From Daphnia pulex (lineage: Eukaryota > Arthropoda > Branchiopoda > Diplostraca > Daphniidae): a DNA stretch of 64,000 nt. Shown in pieces: positions 10,232 through 23,300 of the stretch. The notes under the pieces were generated by a model. That model was not told the DNA's origin, made no database searches, and saw only the letters and a program-made list of their open reading frames with translations. Positions within the stretch are counted from its first letter, which is position 1; each line of letters starts with the position of its first letter. The stretch lies in contig NC_060021.1 of assembly GCF_021134715.1 (NCBI RefSeq), positions 9,518,501 to 9,582,500 on the forward strand, given 5' to 3'. The position numbers were made by a program, and so were the translations under genes.

Positions 10232-13200
10232 AAACAGCCAGTAGATAACGTCTTTCACGGTATTGTGAAACATTTGATTTGAATTCATGAGATGTAATTT
10301 TTTTTTAGATCAGCGGCATATGCGGCGTATTAATGGAAATAAGAACACGGTTTCTAGTAGTTTATTCTTTCTTTATTAAGATGAATTAGCATACAGAACT
10401 CTGTTTACTCGGATCGACATTTGGTTATGGCTTGTCGAAACACGATAAAGGCGCGCAATGTAAATATTTATTCGTACTGTCAGGTGATTGATTGTAGAGC
10501 GCTTCTCATTCCTTATTCAAAAATATGTGAGATGTTGAGATTTCTAAATTTCATGTTTGCCGCCGCTCCTTTCACATGCTTCCATCTTCTGGAAATCCAG
10601 TCAAGTTGATGAAAAAACCTTTAGGTTTTTTGTGTTTCGAAAATAATCCTGTCGTCATTTTAAACTCACACCAGTGCTAAAGAATAAACTAATTCTGGGT
10701 CGCAAAGTAAATAAGTGGAGTGGGTTCTATGTGGGATAATGAGACTACAGTCGCGTAGTGCGGGTCGAATTTCAATAGCGCAAACAACATGTATAGTATA
10801 TAGGTTCGTTTACTTTGGTTATCCGATGGTAGGTCTAATTATTGGATTATTCTCTAAATGCTCGGAGGGCTTCTTCTCACGATTTCTCGCTTGATCACCT
10901 TTAATAACCTAATATCCCCTTGGAAAGAAGGCGATAGAGAGGAAGACTACTCAATGTGAGCTTCTTCTTTCAAGGTGAAGCTGGCTGCAGGCTGTCGCAC
11001 CAATTAACGTCGCCTTATCAACACCGTGACCACCAACTGATTGACCACCATTTAGAATATTTTCAATGGGTTTTTGAACAGGATTGTGTTACAAGTTCTA
11101 TGTATAGCCACGGATCGAAGAAGAAAATTTGAATGTGTCGGAGATGATGGCCCGATACTAATGCGCATATGTTGTTGCTCAAATAAAGGATTAAATGAAA
11201 TCCATATGCCTTGAAGGTTTCCAACTGGATAGTTTATATACCGGGCTAAGCTGTGGCAATATTAAATGCAACACTATCCTGTGCATATAGTGAAATTGGT
11301 TTAGTGGTGGCGAACATCACACGGGGATCGATTAATCTTTTGTTGACCTGAGAATTCCAGGTGGTCGGTTACGGTTCAAATTCGGATCGACTGATGATAA
11401 CTCTTCGATCTCATTTTTGTGCTGTTCATATTATTTCCCCCTCATTCAACTCTTTCCAAATGTTGACGTTGAAATGAAGTGCATCAATCGACGCCGATGT
11501 TAAACTCATCTCCTCGTATTGCTTTTGATCCAGGAAGTGGATGAACCGCGCGTACAATTATATTACGTATCGCAAAGGGTTTGCTTCACTGGCAACAACG
11601 AAAAACAAAAGAGGTTTATATTGAACCTTTTCTATTTCTTGTAAGCGCGCAGAGCAACTTCTCAACAAGTCGGACGGATTTATTGGTTCGATTCCGTTTA
11701 ACCGGAGCCCCTTGGCTCCTCTTCGTTCCTCACTCCTTTGAATGGGCCTTCCATCTTCTGATTTCTTTCAATAGGCTGGAGGATAGGAGGACTGTGATTC
11801 TCTTTCTTTCAATGGACGGTGGATTCAGATGGAAAATAAATGAACCTGCGTTTAAAAGATAAAATGTTGCCTACATAATAGCACCTCGTCGTAAATAAAA
11901 CCCAACGAATGAATGAAAAAAGGCATTTCGTTTTGAGGATTCTTCTTTCCTTTCTCCTTTGGAAGAGTATCGCTTTCAAAAATTGGCTCCGGAAATGAAG
12001 TGGAAAGAAAATAAAAGAGATGCCCCAAAGTGTAAAGATGTTGAATCAAAAGAAAACAGAAAACAAATATCATTGTGGGTGGTATGTGGTGCAGTTGTCT
12101 ACCCAGCACAACCCATTCTGGCCATCACTTGACTTGAAAAGGAAGAAATTCAGCCAACCCCATTCTGTTCAAAGGTCGACCGCTGTGCCACAGGCCCATC
12201 GAGACGATCTGCAAGAGAAGATTGACGATTGGCAAAGAGAAAAAGATCGATGGGATCCATGCAAAAGGGGGAAGTTAGCCACCCAGGCACCCACCCACAC
12301 GTTCCACATCCTCATCATCCATCGAGGACCTTTCCCCGCCTGTCCAAATATAGACTTTTCAAGCGAAATCACAATGAGGAGCAAAAGGGTCGAGTCTCTT
12401 GGTCTGTGTGGATAACGGACACTGTCCGCGGGTTCGATTGTCAAGGTGTGGATGGAAGGATCGACCAAATGTGGAGCACTTTGATCCTCTTTTGCATTTA
12501 CACAAAGAAGAAAAGGAGTGAGAGATTTCGCACACGGGCCCTTTCATTATGCGGCCGAGTCGAATTGTTCCAGTTTTTTCTATTTCATCAGTCGGTGCTC
12601 CGAGTTGGACCTCCACAATTTTTGACACGGTTTATTTGATTTGGGGATTTCGTGGATTATTATAAGCGGCTGGTCAAAATAATGACAGAGATCCAAAAAT
12701 ACTAAAGTGTGGCTTGCGGTTCGTTTTCCAATTGATTTGAATTTCCCGCTTCTCTCTTTGCCACTTTTTGTGTGGTCTGTTTGCCTTTCTAATTTTCACT
12801 GTTGACTTTTGCAAAATTGTTTTCAACAAATTTACAATTTTTCAATAAAATTTGAACCCAATGAGAAATTGCCAATTGAATTCCGAATCACCTAAATTAA
12901 TTAATTTCTCTTTATTTGAAAAGAAGTCATCAAATGGTGAGAATAAAAGAGTGCCGGCTGTATTGTTTGGTTCCCTTTTATCCAAATAAGTAGCCCGGCA
13001 TACAGTTGGTAATATTATCGTCACGATTACCATCGTCGGTGTGCTGGTTTTAATAGTCGCCCGTTTATCGTTCGGGACACGCGATGGCCATTTCAAACAG
13101 CCGGATGTTGTTCACGCCAACGGCGAGAGAAAAAAAAGGGAAAACAACACGAGCTCTCGGGTCATTTGAATAAGACGATGTAATTGTGTTATCATATTCA

Positions 13201-16200
13201 CAAAATTGTTGAGAGGACTCGTGTTGAGTATCGTCGTCCAACTTGCCGCCGGGAAGCTGCAGCCACCACATAATCGGGGTGCATGGCGTTCGGTTTCGTG
13301 ACCGGGTTAAGTGGAAGACCTTCATGAAATCCAATTGCGGTTTACATCAGCCACCACAGCACCTCAAGATTTTGTTTAAGAAGAATAAAAAGCTTCAAAA
13401 CACTTGGGATGGGAATTGTATCCGGTGGAGTTGGTGCACCGCGGGTTTTATATTCCTGGACCTTCTTTCTTGCCTCATTATCCCCGTAAAAGTGAAAATT
13501 TGAAATTGAATTAAAAAAGAAAAAAAAAATTAGGGAGAAAAGGTAACGACAGTGTGGGGCTCATTAGCCATTTAAGTGTTTATGGCACACGTGAAGGTTT
13601 TTTAAAGGGTTTTTTCTGGCGGTGCTTTACGTGCCGATGGTTTTGTTCTACATCGGGGGTCGACAAGGAAAATAACTGGAACATACACGTGTTGTCCGAC
13701 ATGACCTGGATGAGGAAACGGTGAAACATGAAGGATTGCGACTTAATTGAAAAGAAACCCCCACGAAAATGAGATGACCAGTTGGCAGTTGCGGACGGAC
13801 GGTTCGTTCATCGGAGCAGCGGGGAGTGCTGCTGCTGGTACATAAGACGAATAAATACATCCAGCGCCTGCGCCTGCCCATCACAATGAATAAACATTTT
13901 CTTCGCCAGGATCATCACGACTGCGTTTTAGACAGAAATTAAATATGCGCACAGCCGTTGTTGTTTTTGTTGTTTTGTATTTTCAAGTCGATTCCATTCT
14001 GGTCAACAAACGAATCAAATTCAAATATACTGGAGAAGTACAGACCCGTTAGTCGTTACCAGCAACACACATGGAACGTAAACAAAAAACAGCTCGCGGG
14101 TAAATTGAACTCTTTGATTAACATCTGTAGTTCTCGTGTTCAATGTTCTTTTCCAGTCTACTTACTTATTTATTATATTCGAAAGAGGCAAGTAATAGCT
14201 TCAATTACGTGTTGAATTACGGCGATTTCTCATCGGCACTGGCGCCGTCGTTCTCATCGGCAACAGCAGACGGTCCAGCAGTCGATTTCGTTAATTTTGC
14301 CTATTGAATTTTCTCCTTTTCACGGTTGCATTTCGACGGATGAATAATATTTGTGTGGCCTTCATTTGCCGATCGCCGCCATAATTGAACCTGTGATTAA
14401 CTTAACGTTTTCATCCGATGGAAGAAGACGGAGACTGAAGGGAGAAACAGTAGCGCCAGGGCACAATAGGAAATAGCTGCGAGTGTATTGAAAGAGTACG
14501 GCACCATAGGATCAGCAAACTGAAAATATTTGCATATTGTCTGTTGTGCTCCTCTTTCGCCCTCCTACCGCCAACATCTTTATTCCTCCTCTTAGAATCC
14601 AACTGTTATTATACAGACCCTCTCAGCACTGGTACACCAATGGCAATTGGCCTGAAAGGAGCCGATGAGCGCGTGTCGATCCGACGCCCATAATTGGCAC
14701 TTGCAAACAAACGCAGCTGTTCCCTCTCGTCTTGAAAACCGCAATCGCACTGTGTGGCCTCCCGTGTCTGTAAACTTTTGCTTTAGAAAATCAGAGATGC
14801 TCCGCTTTCTGTAAGAATCGCCTAATATATATAAGAAATCCATCCAGCGCCACCGGAGCGCAATGCAGTTAATGATTTAATAATGTTATAGGCCTGCAAT
14901 TTGAATTTAAACGTTGGGGGCTACACCTACCCCTTTTCTTAATTCCTTTTCACTTTAACAATCGCAACATTTTTCAAAGTGATAATGATTTAGCCGGTAA
15001 ATGTTGAATGGAGCGTGGCGAATGAAAAATGTTGATCCCTAATGGGCCGAGCTTTTCCCTCCGTCTCGCTCCCATTAAACTTGAGCAATCACAGCCAAGT
15101 CAAGTGCAATTGTCGGCCCATGTTGATGTCTAATGGTCTGCCAGGTCTGCTGGTCTTATTCTCGACACTTCTCACCACTGGGCATGGAGTTACATTAATT
15201 TAACGAGAGTAAAGAGGCCACCGCACAGCAGCAGCAGCAGCACCAATGCACAATAGATTTCTTCCCTTCTTTCATTCCTTTTCAACTCTTTATTTCTCCG
15301 CACCGAGAATCAACTCTGACAAAAGTGATGACGCTCTTTTGACGGTGTTTATTAGTAAGGAGCAGCCAAAGGAGAAAAGAAGGAGAAAATCATTATAAAA
15401 GAACACAAGGAATGAATGCTCTGGATAATTGTATAGAAAATAAGCGCGGGGTCTTTTCCAACTCTCCATCATCGCTCCTGAGAGAGTCCTACACATACTT
15501 TACTACTATAAAACATGTACGCTGTACTATAGTACGTTGGGGCTATATAGACGCTGGACGAGTAGCCTATAGAATGCCGTAAAGAAATACTCTTCCGTTT
15601 TAATGGATATCATCTGATTAATGAGATGACCATAGCAGGTGTCCCCCTCATTTTTCTGGAAGGGGCTTTTATATAAGCCCCCGCCATCCATATAATAGGA
15701 CACAGCAGCAGCAGCAGCAACGATAGGCCGCTTTTGACCTACACCTCATGTAAGGATGAGGTTGTTCAATGAGAACTTTTTCGAACAGGGGACCAGGTAT
15801 TTATTAAATAGTAGTGTTACACACGGGGCGCCGACTAATTGGAGATGAAATTCATTTATGACTCGATGAGCAACAACGTTTTATGTCCCGCATCATCTTC
15901 TTTTATTCAATCCCTAGCTCATCTCTTACATGAAATTGAAAATAAGAATTTTATCTTCTTTTCTTTTCTCTTTTTCGGACATGATCCCATAAAGGGGGGG
16001 AAGCGCATTTCGTGATTGTGTTGTTGTTAGCTTCATTTCCAGGAGTCGCGGTTGCCGCCGTTACAGCAGCAGCAGCAGCACTCGACGTATATTACACAAG
16101 AACTACCTACCATATTCATCACGCCAAAGATGGTAACGGCAGCGCAGTACCAGATGGTTGTGATGGCCCTTTGGCTTCGGCGGCCCAGAGGCCAAATGAG

Positions 16201-16314
16201 CGCAGGAATAGGATAGATTCAAAATCTTTTTCCAGAACTCGAGAAACTGTTTCTTTTTTTTTTGTGGATATGTCTAATGTAATACAAAATCGTCTACTGT
16301 GTTACGACTCTATT

Positions 16315-16333
16315 GGGGGGGGGGGGGGGGGGG
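16315..16333 (+). repeat. G19 homopolymer
   Basis: Nineteen consecutive G residues. Pure G runs of this length can form G-quadruplexes and are also prone to sequencing length errors. Confidence 0.9.
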
Positions 16334-19300
16334 AACTATATACCTGGCCGAACGTGTCAGAAAGCGGAGGAGCATATGAATGAACGAGGCGAAGCAATCG
16401 AGAAGAATCTTATCTCTTCTTTTAGAAAAAAAAGGTATCAAGTACATGATAATATTCTCATGTTTTCGTGTCTAACGCTGGATGAGTCTCTCCTTATTTA
16501 TCATACAACAGTCATCAGAGTAACTATAGGCCTATATACACCACCCAGCCCTTCACGTATAATAAAATCCGGCCATCGTATTCATAATGCTTTTATTCTA
16601 GCTTCTCTTGTTGAGGGTAAATTCATCAACATGCATCATATAAATGATGGCCAAGATGCTACTTCACTTTTCTTGCGTGTCTCCAGTCAAACCACAACCA
16701 AATAAGAAAACGAACACATAGAAAAAAGGAAATTTTTCGTCATCATTCTCTCTCGGCTCATGCTGCTTTTCTCGTCTCGTCTCTTCTCTCAACGAATCGT
16801 GGCGCTCGACGGTTGTGGTTTTTCTTTTGGTTTTTCTTCCCCCGTCTCATTTTTATGATAGATGCAGGAGAGATTATGTTGAACTCCGGAGCGCTGCACG
16901 AAACGTCCCCGCTGGGCTGTTGGCCATTCAAACTGTTCAACAACAACATCAGCCACAAAAACAAAGGGGAAATGATAGAGAAGAAAGAAAATCTGGTCTT
17001 GGGAACCAATGGAATAGGCAAAAGATCTCTTTGTCTCATATCTCTCATCATGGAAGGCTCTGACAACTTTCAATTGGATGGTTGGTTCCTCCCAAGTGAC
17101 TGACAAGTACCCGGCAATCAGAAGAAAGAAGAAGCCAGGTCAACGGTCAACTTATAACAAGCACCCGCAATCGAAATCGACCCAAAAAGGGAACGTAATA
17201 ATAACCAAGACAGGCCAAAGCAGTACAGAGGATTCATAACGAAAAGCTGCCGATATTGGTGCGCAGTATATTGTGTAGGGTGATGACGACAAGTGCCCAC
17301 TCGTGCTGCTTCTTGTTTACTTAAACAACGAATTTAGAGGGGGGGGGATATGACCTGGATGGGCTGAGAGTTGAGCTGAATCGAGAAGAGGGGGACAGTC
17401 TCCCCCTTTTCCTCTTCTATAACAAAATTCATTCGCCTTGTTCCTATTCTTATGACGAGCTGGGCATATCGTGTGTTGTCTTCTCGAGAGAATAAGAAAA
17501 CAACAAGAAACGAAATCAAACTCACAAAATGAGAGAGAGAGAGAAAGTATAACAGGTTGGAATGTAGACTACTGCCATACTTACTACCACCGTCCTATAA
17601 GCGCCTATAAGTAAATATATAAGAAGACGAGGTAGAAGGAAGAAGAGAGGGGGTCGACGGGGGTCGACTTGGTTTGGTTTCATGGCAAAGATGCGCTTCA
17701 CTTGTCACTGAACTTGCGGTTCATTCGACCTGACAGTTTTCGTCCCTCCTTCTTCTTCTTTTCCCGTCGTCTTCCAGTTTCCCTGCGCCCAGTTGACTAT
17801 TGAGACGAGGACAACAAAACAAAAGATGCCATAGAAGCTATTTCATGATATAGATCGAGGATCAAATTGCTGCTCCCTCCATGTCCATGTAGTTCACTTT
17901 TGCCTTCAACTGGGCATCCCAAATTGGAAATTTCTGTCTGGTGGTCATCCATGTCAAATTGGTACATGCATCGATGATCCAGATATGATCGCGACCTATG
18001 CAACTCCGTCATGATAGCCATTCGATATCGATACTTTGACTTGTCTATAAATTTAAAAGAATCGCCTGATAAATATAACCAACATCGACGAGAATGAACT
18101 GGAATTTGTCCGAAATTTTCCTGAATTTCTGACGGGACGGGAAATTTCACGCTCATTTAAGATTTGGGAATTTCCAACCGAGGCGATCCAGTTGAATGAT
18201 TTGATGTGCCTTAGAAACGAACACAAGGACCAAATAAAAGTTTGCGGGATTGTGTTTCGTCTAGTCGTTGAGTGGAATCTGGCGACATTTTTCGACGGCG
18301 AAGGCTCGTGTTCTCGTCTCCCGAGTTGGGCGTGGCTGCGTGGGGGGCTTCTACAATATCTGCTCACCTTCCGTATTCAAAAATGAAAACTTGGCAGGAT
18401 AAGATTGTCCGTGTTTTATCGTCCGGATGGCGCTGTCAGTGTTCATTACCACTTGTCTTTGTGAGGCGTTGCGCCTTGACACGTCAAGCAACAGGGTCTT
18501 CACCTTCCCCCATCACTTGAGCGTTTTATCTTTTTTACACAGAAGCAGATATTTCATTTTCTTCAGACTGGGGGGTTTTCATAACCGGTAGCCCACGAAG
18601 TGTGAGTCGAGCCGAAGCGCCAACCAACCTACAAAAAATTATTATGATAAGAAAAGAATTTGAGAAAAATGGGAGAAGAGAAACAAAAGCCTAGAGGAAA
18701 ACATAAAGATGGAAAATAGAGACGACACGGCTCTCGACTTATTATCGCCGTTGTGGACTATCCAGCCCACTCCGGACCACCGGAATCGAATAAGCGGATA
18801 CTCTTCTTCCATACGATATTTTGGGCTGATTTTTATTTTCAGGGGCGTTGTTGCTTGACTCTTTTCTAGCTCCATCTCATCTAACCCTTTTACTTTTTGA
18901 AGAGAGAAAAAACAATCTCTTTCTTAAAAATCAGTTAGATTAAATTTAAATCGTACGGCAAATGATGTAAACTAATGCAATTTCAATAAAAAATAAAATT
19001 TTAAAATTTATTTAATTAAAATAATAATTTTACTTAATTTTACATGAATTATATTTTTTTTTGTTGAAAATAAAAATCTGTGAAGAAATTATTTTGTACA
19101 ACTTAGCAACAGTGTAATCAGACGAAAGTCGTCACGTGATAAATTTGCATAATTATAAAAAAGTGTGCGAATGGCGCTTTGTTTGTCATTGTCACCAGCC
19201 ATTGTCGTGGAGGAAGCCAACTTGTTGTTTTGGTACATGTGAAATTGTGAATTGGTTGATCTTCAGATTGAATAACTGAATTTAACTTTAACTTTATAGT

Positions 19301-19647
19301 GAACAGTGGTAAATCATAATAACGTGGTATAAATGGGCGAAAGCGAGACATTAACATTGAGATGTTGACGTGTGGATTGATGAAGAAAGCTTTCAAGCAT
19401 GGTGTCTAAAGTAAGCAAATTTATGACGATGGATGTTTCTCACGTTGATACTTGAGTTAGTCAAGGAAAAAAGTGCCAGTTGTTTTTGTTGGTTGGGCAT
19501 ACCGTTGGTTGAAAATGTCTATTCACAACTTATTTATATTAAAGAATCAGCAAGATTATAATGCACATGTTCATAAATCTTTGCATCACGTCTAAGTCCA
19601 AGTTTTCATATTCCTAAAAAATGCCTATGTTTTGTTCTTTCATTCAG

Positions 19648-19763
19648 GCTCATGCACGCTCATGCATCACCTCTACTGGAAATGTACCTGAACAATTATC
19701 ACCTCGGAAACAGTGTTCCACCTCATCAGACTGAATGTGGCAACAGGCTCAGAGGTGATCAAG
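19648..19763 (+). other. Exon-like segment A of a duplicated pair
   Basis: A pyrimidine tract and CATTCAG acceptor precede it, and AAG/GTAATC follows as a donor. The 116-base segment is related to the segment at 20130-20234: both begin GCT after the acceptor and share a run ending in the ACTGAA region. One frame is open throughout (it includes EMYLNNYHLGNSVPPHQTEC). No family is recognised. An upstream donor-like AAA/GTAAGC at 19410/19411 could belong to a preceding exon. It could be a non-coding RNA exon, a coding exon, or a diverged repeat. Confidence 0.3.
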
Positions 19764-20129
19764 GTAATCAGCATATACTTAATCTAATGTAGAATCAAAT
19801 GGGAGCCCTGCATCGACTACTTTGACATGATGTCAAGGTATTTGAAGCTACTAACTACATTATCAATTTGGCAAAACTTTCCTTTTTGATTGTTGTTGAA
19901 CCTCTTAGTTTCTTGCGTCACCAACGAGTTTTTATCTGATCGTTTTTTGTGCTATTATCTGCTGGCCAGTGGCCATCACTTTCTATCAGCCAATTTCCCC
20001 TCTCTTGATTGCATTCTTATTAAGTGATTTGACCATAATTTCTTAAGTCGTAGATAAATTGTAGATAGATTGTAGGATAAATTATTACATTGTTGCACAC
20101 ATCTTAATATAAATTTTGTTTCTATTTAG

Positions 20130-20234
20130 GCTGAAATATCACCATAACGAAAGTGTACATTGGACAAATATCATCTCGAAAAATTGTTTTTCAACCCCAT
20201 CGTACTGAAAGGGACAAGCCCGGAATAAAAGAAG
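20130..20234 (+). other. Exon-like segment B of a duplicated pair
   Basis: The segment is flanked by a TATTTAG acceptor and an AAG/GTAAGA donor. It is a diverged copy of the segment 480 bases upstream, and similarity continues past the donor into the following 150 bases (shared GGGAGAGCCCT/GGGAGCCCTGC and later GGCAAA). All three frames contain stops, so it does not keep segment A's open frame. This argues for a non-coding transcript or a duplicated repeat over alternative coding exons. Confidence 0.25.
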
Positions 20235-20399
20235 GTAAGAACACCAAACACAATTTTAATGTGAGATCAAAGGGAGAGCCCTATCTTTACACTTTTAATA
20301 TGATCTGAAACAGGTTTAAGTTGCTATGTACTTATAGGCAAATTTTGCAGTGTTGTTTAAAACTTTGCCAATTTGTTGTTATATTTTACTTGAAAGAAG

Positions 20400-23300
20400 T
20401 ATAGGCATTAAGGTAGCGACCAGCCGGAAGTAGAATGGAGTCAGGGTGGGCTGCGACTGTCTCTGACTACCGTCAAATCATTCAGTCGAGTAAGTTAATC
20501 AGTAGTGACGCTTAAATAGATCAGTGAATGGGCTCAAACACTGGGAGCAAGTTTTAAAAGGTTAAATAGAAAAAAGGCAGGTCGATAAATTTGTCTATTG
20601 TTCACCAGACTTGATAAGCGGCTTAAAGCTAAAGAAGTTTCATGGCGATGTGCCGGTGCACTTTACTCCATTGAGTGGAATCGGAAGAAGAAGAATGGAC
20701 AATTGGACACCCATTTGAAATCTATTCACTACCGGATAGTCAAGTGTCTGACTCCACTTGTAGGTGTTCTGGTGATCACCCATCAACAACGGCTGACCTT
20801 TTCATGTTCGAGTCCATTTCGCCCTTCCCCCCCTCTTGCTCACTTCACCTGATAGACTCACCTTATAGTGAGTCTGCTGTATCCTCTTTTGTGCCCAATA
20901 TGCGCCAGTTCTTTATAATTTATTCTTTTCTTCTCGCGACGAGACAAGTCAGCAGCACTAGCAGCGAGTGCCATCAGCAATTATCCACTTAGAGAGAGCG
21001 AGAAGAAAGGGAGAGGTGCACATTATGTGAAACTCGAACATTTATGGAAAAAGTGAAAGAAAGAAAGAAAAAAATCGACTGATAATGGAGAGGGGCACAT
21101 GTTTGTTCCATTCATACCCCCCAGAGAATCCACCTGGCATGTGCTACCAGTTTACCAATGCCACCTTAGTTATCTGGTTTCCTGCACCTAACTACTCCGT
21201 GGTGTTGACAAGTCTATCAGGGAGAGGTGAGTCTTGTGGTCTGCGGTTGAGGGGAGAATCCTCACTATCTGTTTTCCTCAGTCACGACACGAAATGATGA
21301 TCCAAGGCTTTTAAAGACCCATTCATATATGATAAGGCATAAACAACTCGTGCTCTCGTTGAAACAGGATTTCGTTCTAAAAAAAATGTTCACGGCAGTT
21401 CTTCACTCGAAACCAGATTTTAAATTTTTGAGACCTCGCCATGAGGAGATATTCCCCGTGAAGAGCCCCAGCCATCAACATTTAGGTCTGACGACACAAC
21501 GACCGTGTTGTGTAAGAGGAGACGACTAGACCAACGTCTTGCGCGTTCCTTTTTATTTGAATTCAGACAAACTATTCCAAGTTTCATCCGCGTCTTTTCT
21601 TTTTTTTCTTGATCAAGTCCACCCTTTCCCCTTCCAGGTAAATTATCTGAAAGACTCTCCCCCCCCCAAATGGTCCATATAGTTTTCGTTCGTCTTTTCT
21701 CAGACGAAATGAGATCGTATTACCTTTGCGACAGGAAAGTTGAAACCTGAATTTTTTACAAAAGAGATTTAAACAAAAATTACTAGTCGTTCCATTTCGT
21801 TTTCATTATTTTTCTGTTTTCGGTCGTGGATTTAGGTTACCAAACTTTTGAATAACATTATTAAAATGAACTGACTGAGAATTTTTGAAAAAAAAGTCAT
21901 TTTATTGTTCGTTTGAAACGTATTTTGACTTAATTGATTTTTATCCTTTGTGCATGGATTATTGGTCTCCATTGGGGCGTCCTCCATATTTTGTGGTTGA
22001 AGTCGACCATTTGGTCTCGTCGTTCCGTTCTTTAAATTACGTTCCTAACTCCGTTTCCACGTTCAGGAGAGCAGGTCTCTTTTACTTCTTTTTAATTTTG
22101 GACTTTTTTTTTTGTTCTCACCAAATGAGACATGCATACATTAGTTGTCTGTAGAAATAATTGCTGATACTCCGAGGGTAGATCGAGATTCTTTTGAGGA
22201 AAGATGGAGACGGTAGTCTATTTGCTATGCTAATGTTCAGGTTGAGAACACCATCACCACCGTCTGAGGTATTTATGAGCGTTGATTTACGAGTTCAATG
22301 GGTTGGCCGTTGGCTCGATGTCGCCTCCATTTCTGTCTTGATGAATTCCGCCCACCAAAAACAGCGGCTTCTATTTCCTTAGGATTTTTTTTTTCTGAGG
22401 CCAAGCCGAAGGTAAGAAGCTGTTGGACAATTGGTTGGACTGGGTGTATTCGTACACGTATCACATGGAGTCGGCTTCTATTTGACTTCCGTGTGGGGTC
22501 TTTCTCGAGTTTTTCGATTTTACTGTGAACACAACTCTGCATCAAGACATCCAAATCTGCTGGTTTGCTGGATGGGCTTGTGGATTGGTGTCCGTTGACT
22601 TTCCGCTTTGCTTTCTATAGGTTGATGTTGGAGTTTTTGTTAAACGCAATGGAAGATTTGTATACCGTCAATTTGTTGGAAGACGAACGGCTTCTGCGTG
22701 TTTTGTCAACACCATAAAGCTAAAAGAATCGTGTTATTATCTAATGTATATTAGAGTGCCGGTATTGTCTCATCCGCGTCATAATTGAAGAGGAAAACAC
22801 ATCACGGACACGGTGATTTACTTACCCTTTCTTATCCAGAAGCCACCCCCTTGAGATAATTCAAACTTTAAACATTCTGAAGGAAACAGACACGGGGAGG
22901 AGTTGGGGGGGGGGGAAACTCGGTTGTGAGCAAAAGGAATGACTCGTGATTACTGAGTGCTGTACGTTCCTTTTCACTTGAACACTGAGCAGCAGATGCA
23001 CAGAGATATGAGATGAAAATGAGCCTATTATTGTCGGGGGTTGTCTCGGCCGGAACTTACGCAATTCGTAGCCGCTGGCTTTGAATGGACATGGCATGTA
23101 CCAAACACGATTTGAACAGCCGAGGGTTGCGTAAATTGACGATTAAAGGATTTGCCAAATCGTCTCTTTTAAAAAAGGCAGTTGAGTGGAGTCGGGGTTT
23201 TTGGTGAAACAAAAGAAGTCATTGACGCACTAACGAGACTCCAACAAGGAGTGAAATAAGGCGGTCTTCATCCTTTTGGAATAAGGCGATTTCAGTCATG

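Larger units (their letters stand above)
9542..19400. other. Gene desert, left part
   Basis: No open frame here shows a recognisable domain, plausible codon use or linked splice signals. The sequence is AT-rich with many short simple repeats, including CAG/GCA tracts near 15226-15241, 15708-15719 and 16064-16080 and a GA tract near 17529. The start just right of 9541 should include the MATH/BTB promoter, but no strong TATA box was found. Conserved enhancers could be present and would not be visible by eye. Confidence 0.45.

Noticed and set aside
12229..12639. 136-codon plus-strand frame
   Set aside because: Basic, His/Pro-rich sequence without a domain, overlapped by equally long frames on both strands. 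Typical of chance.
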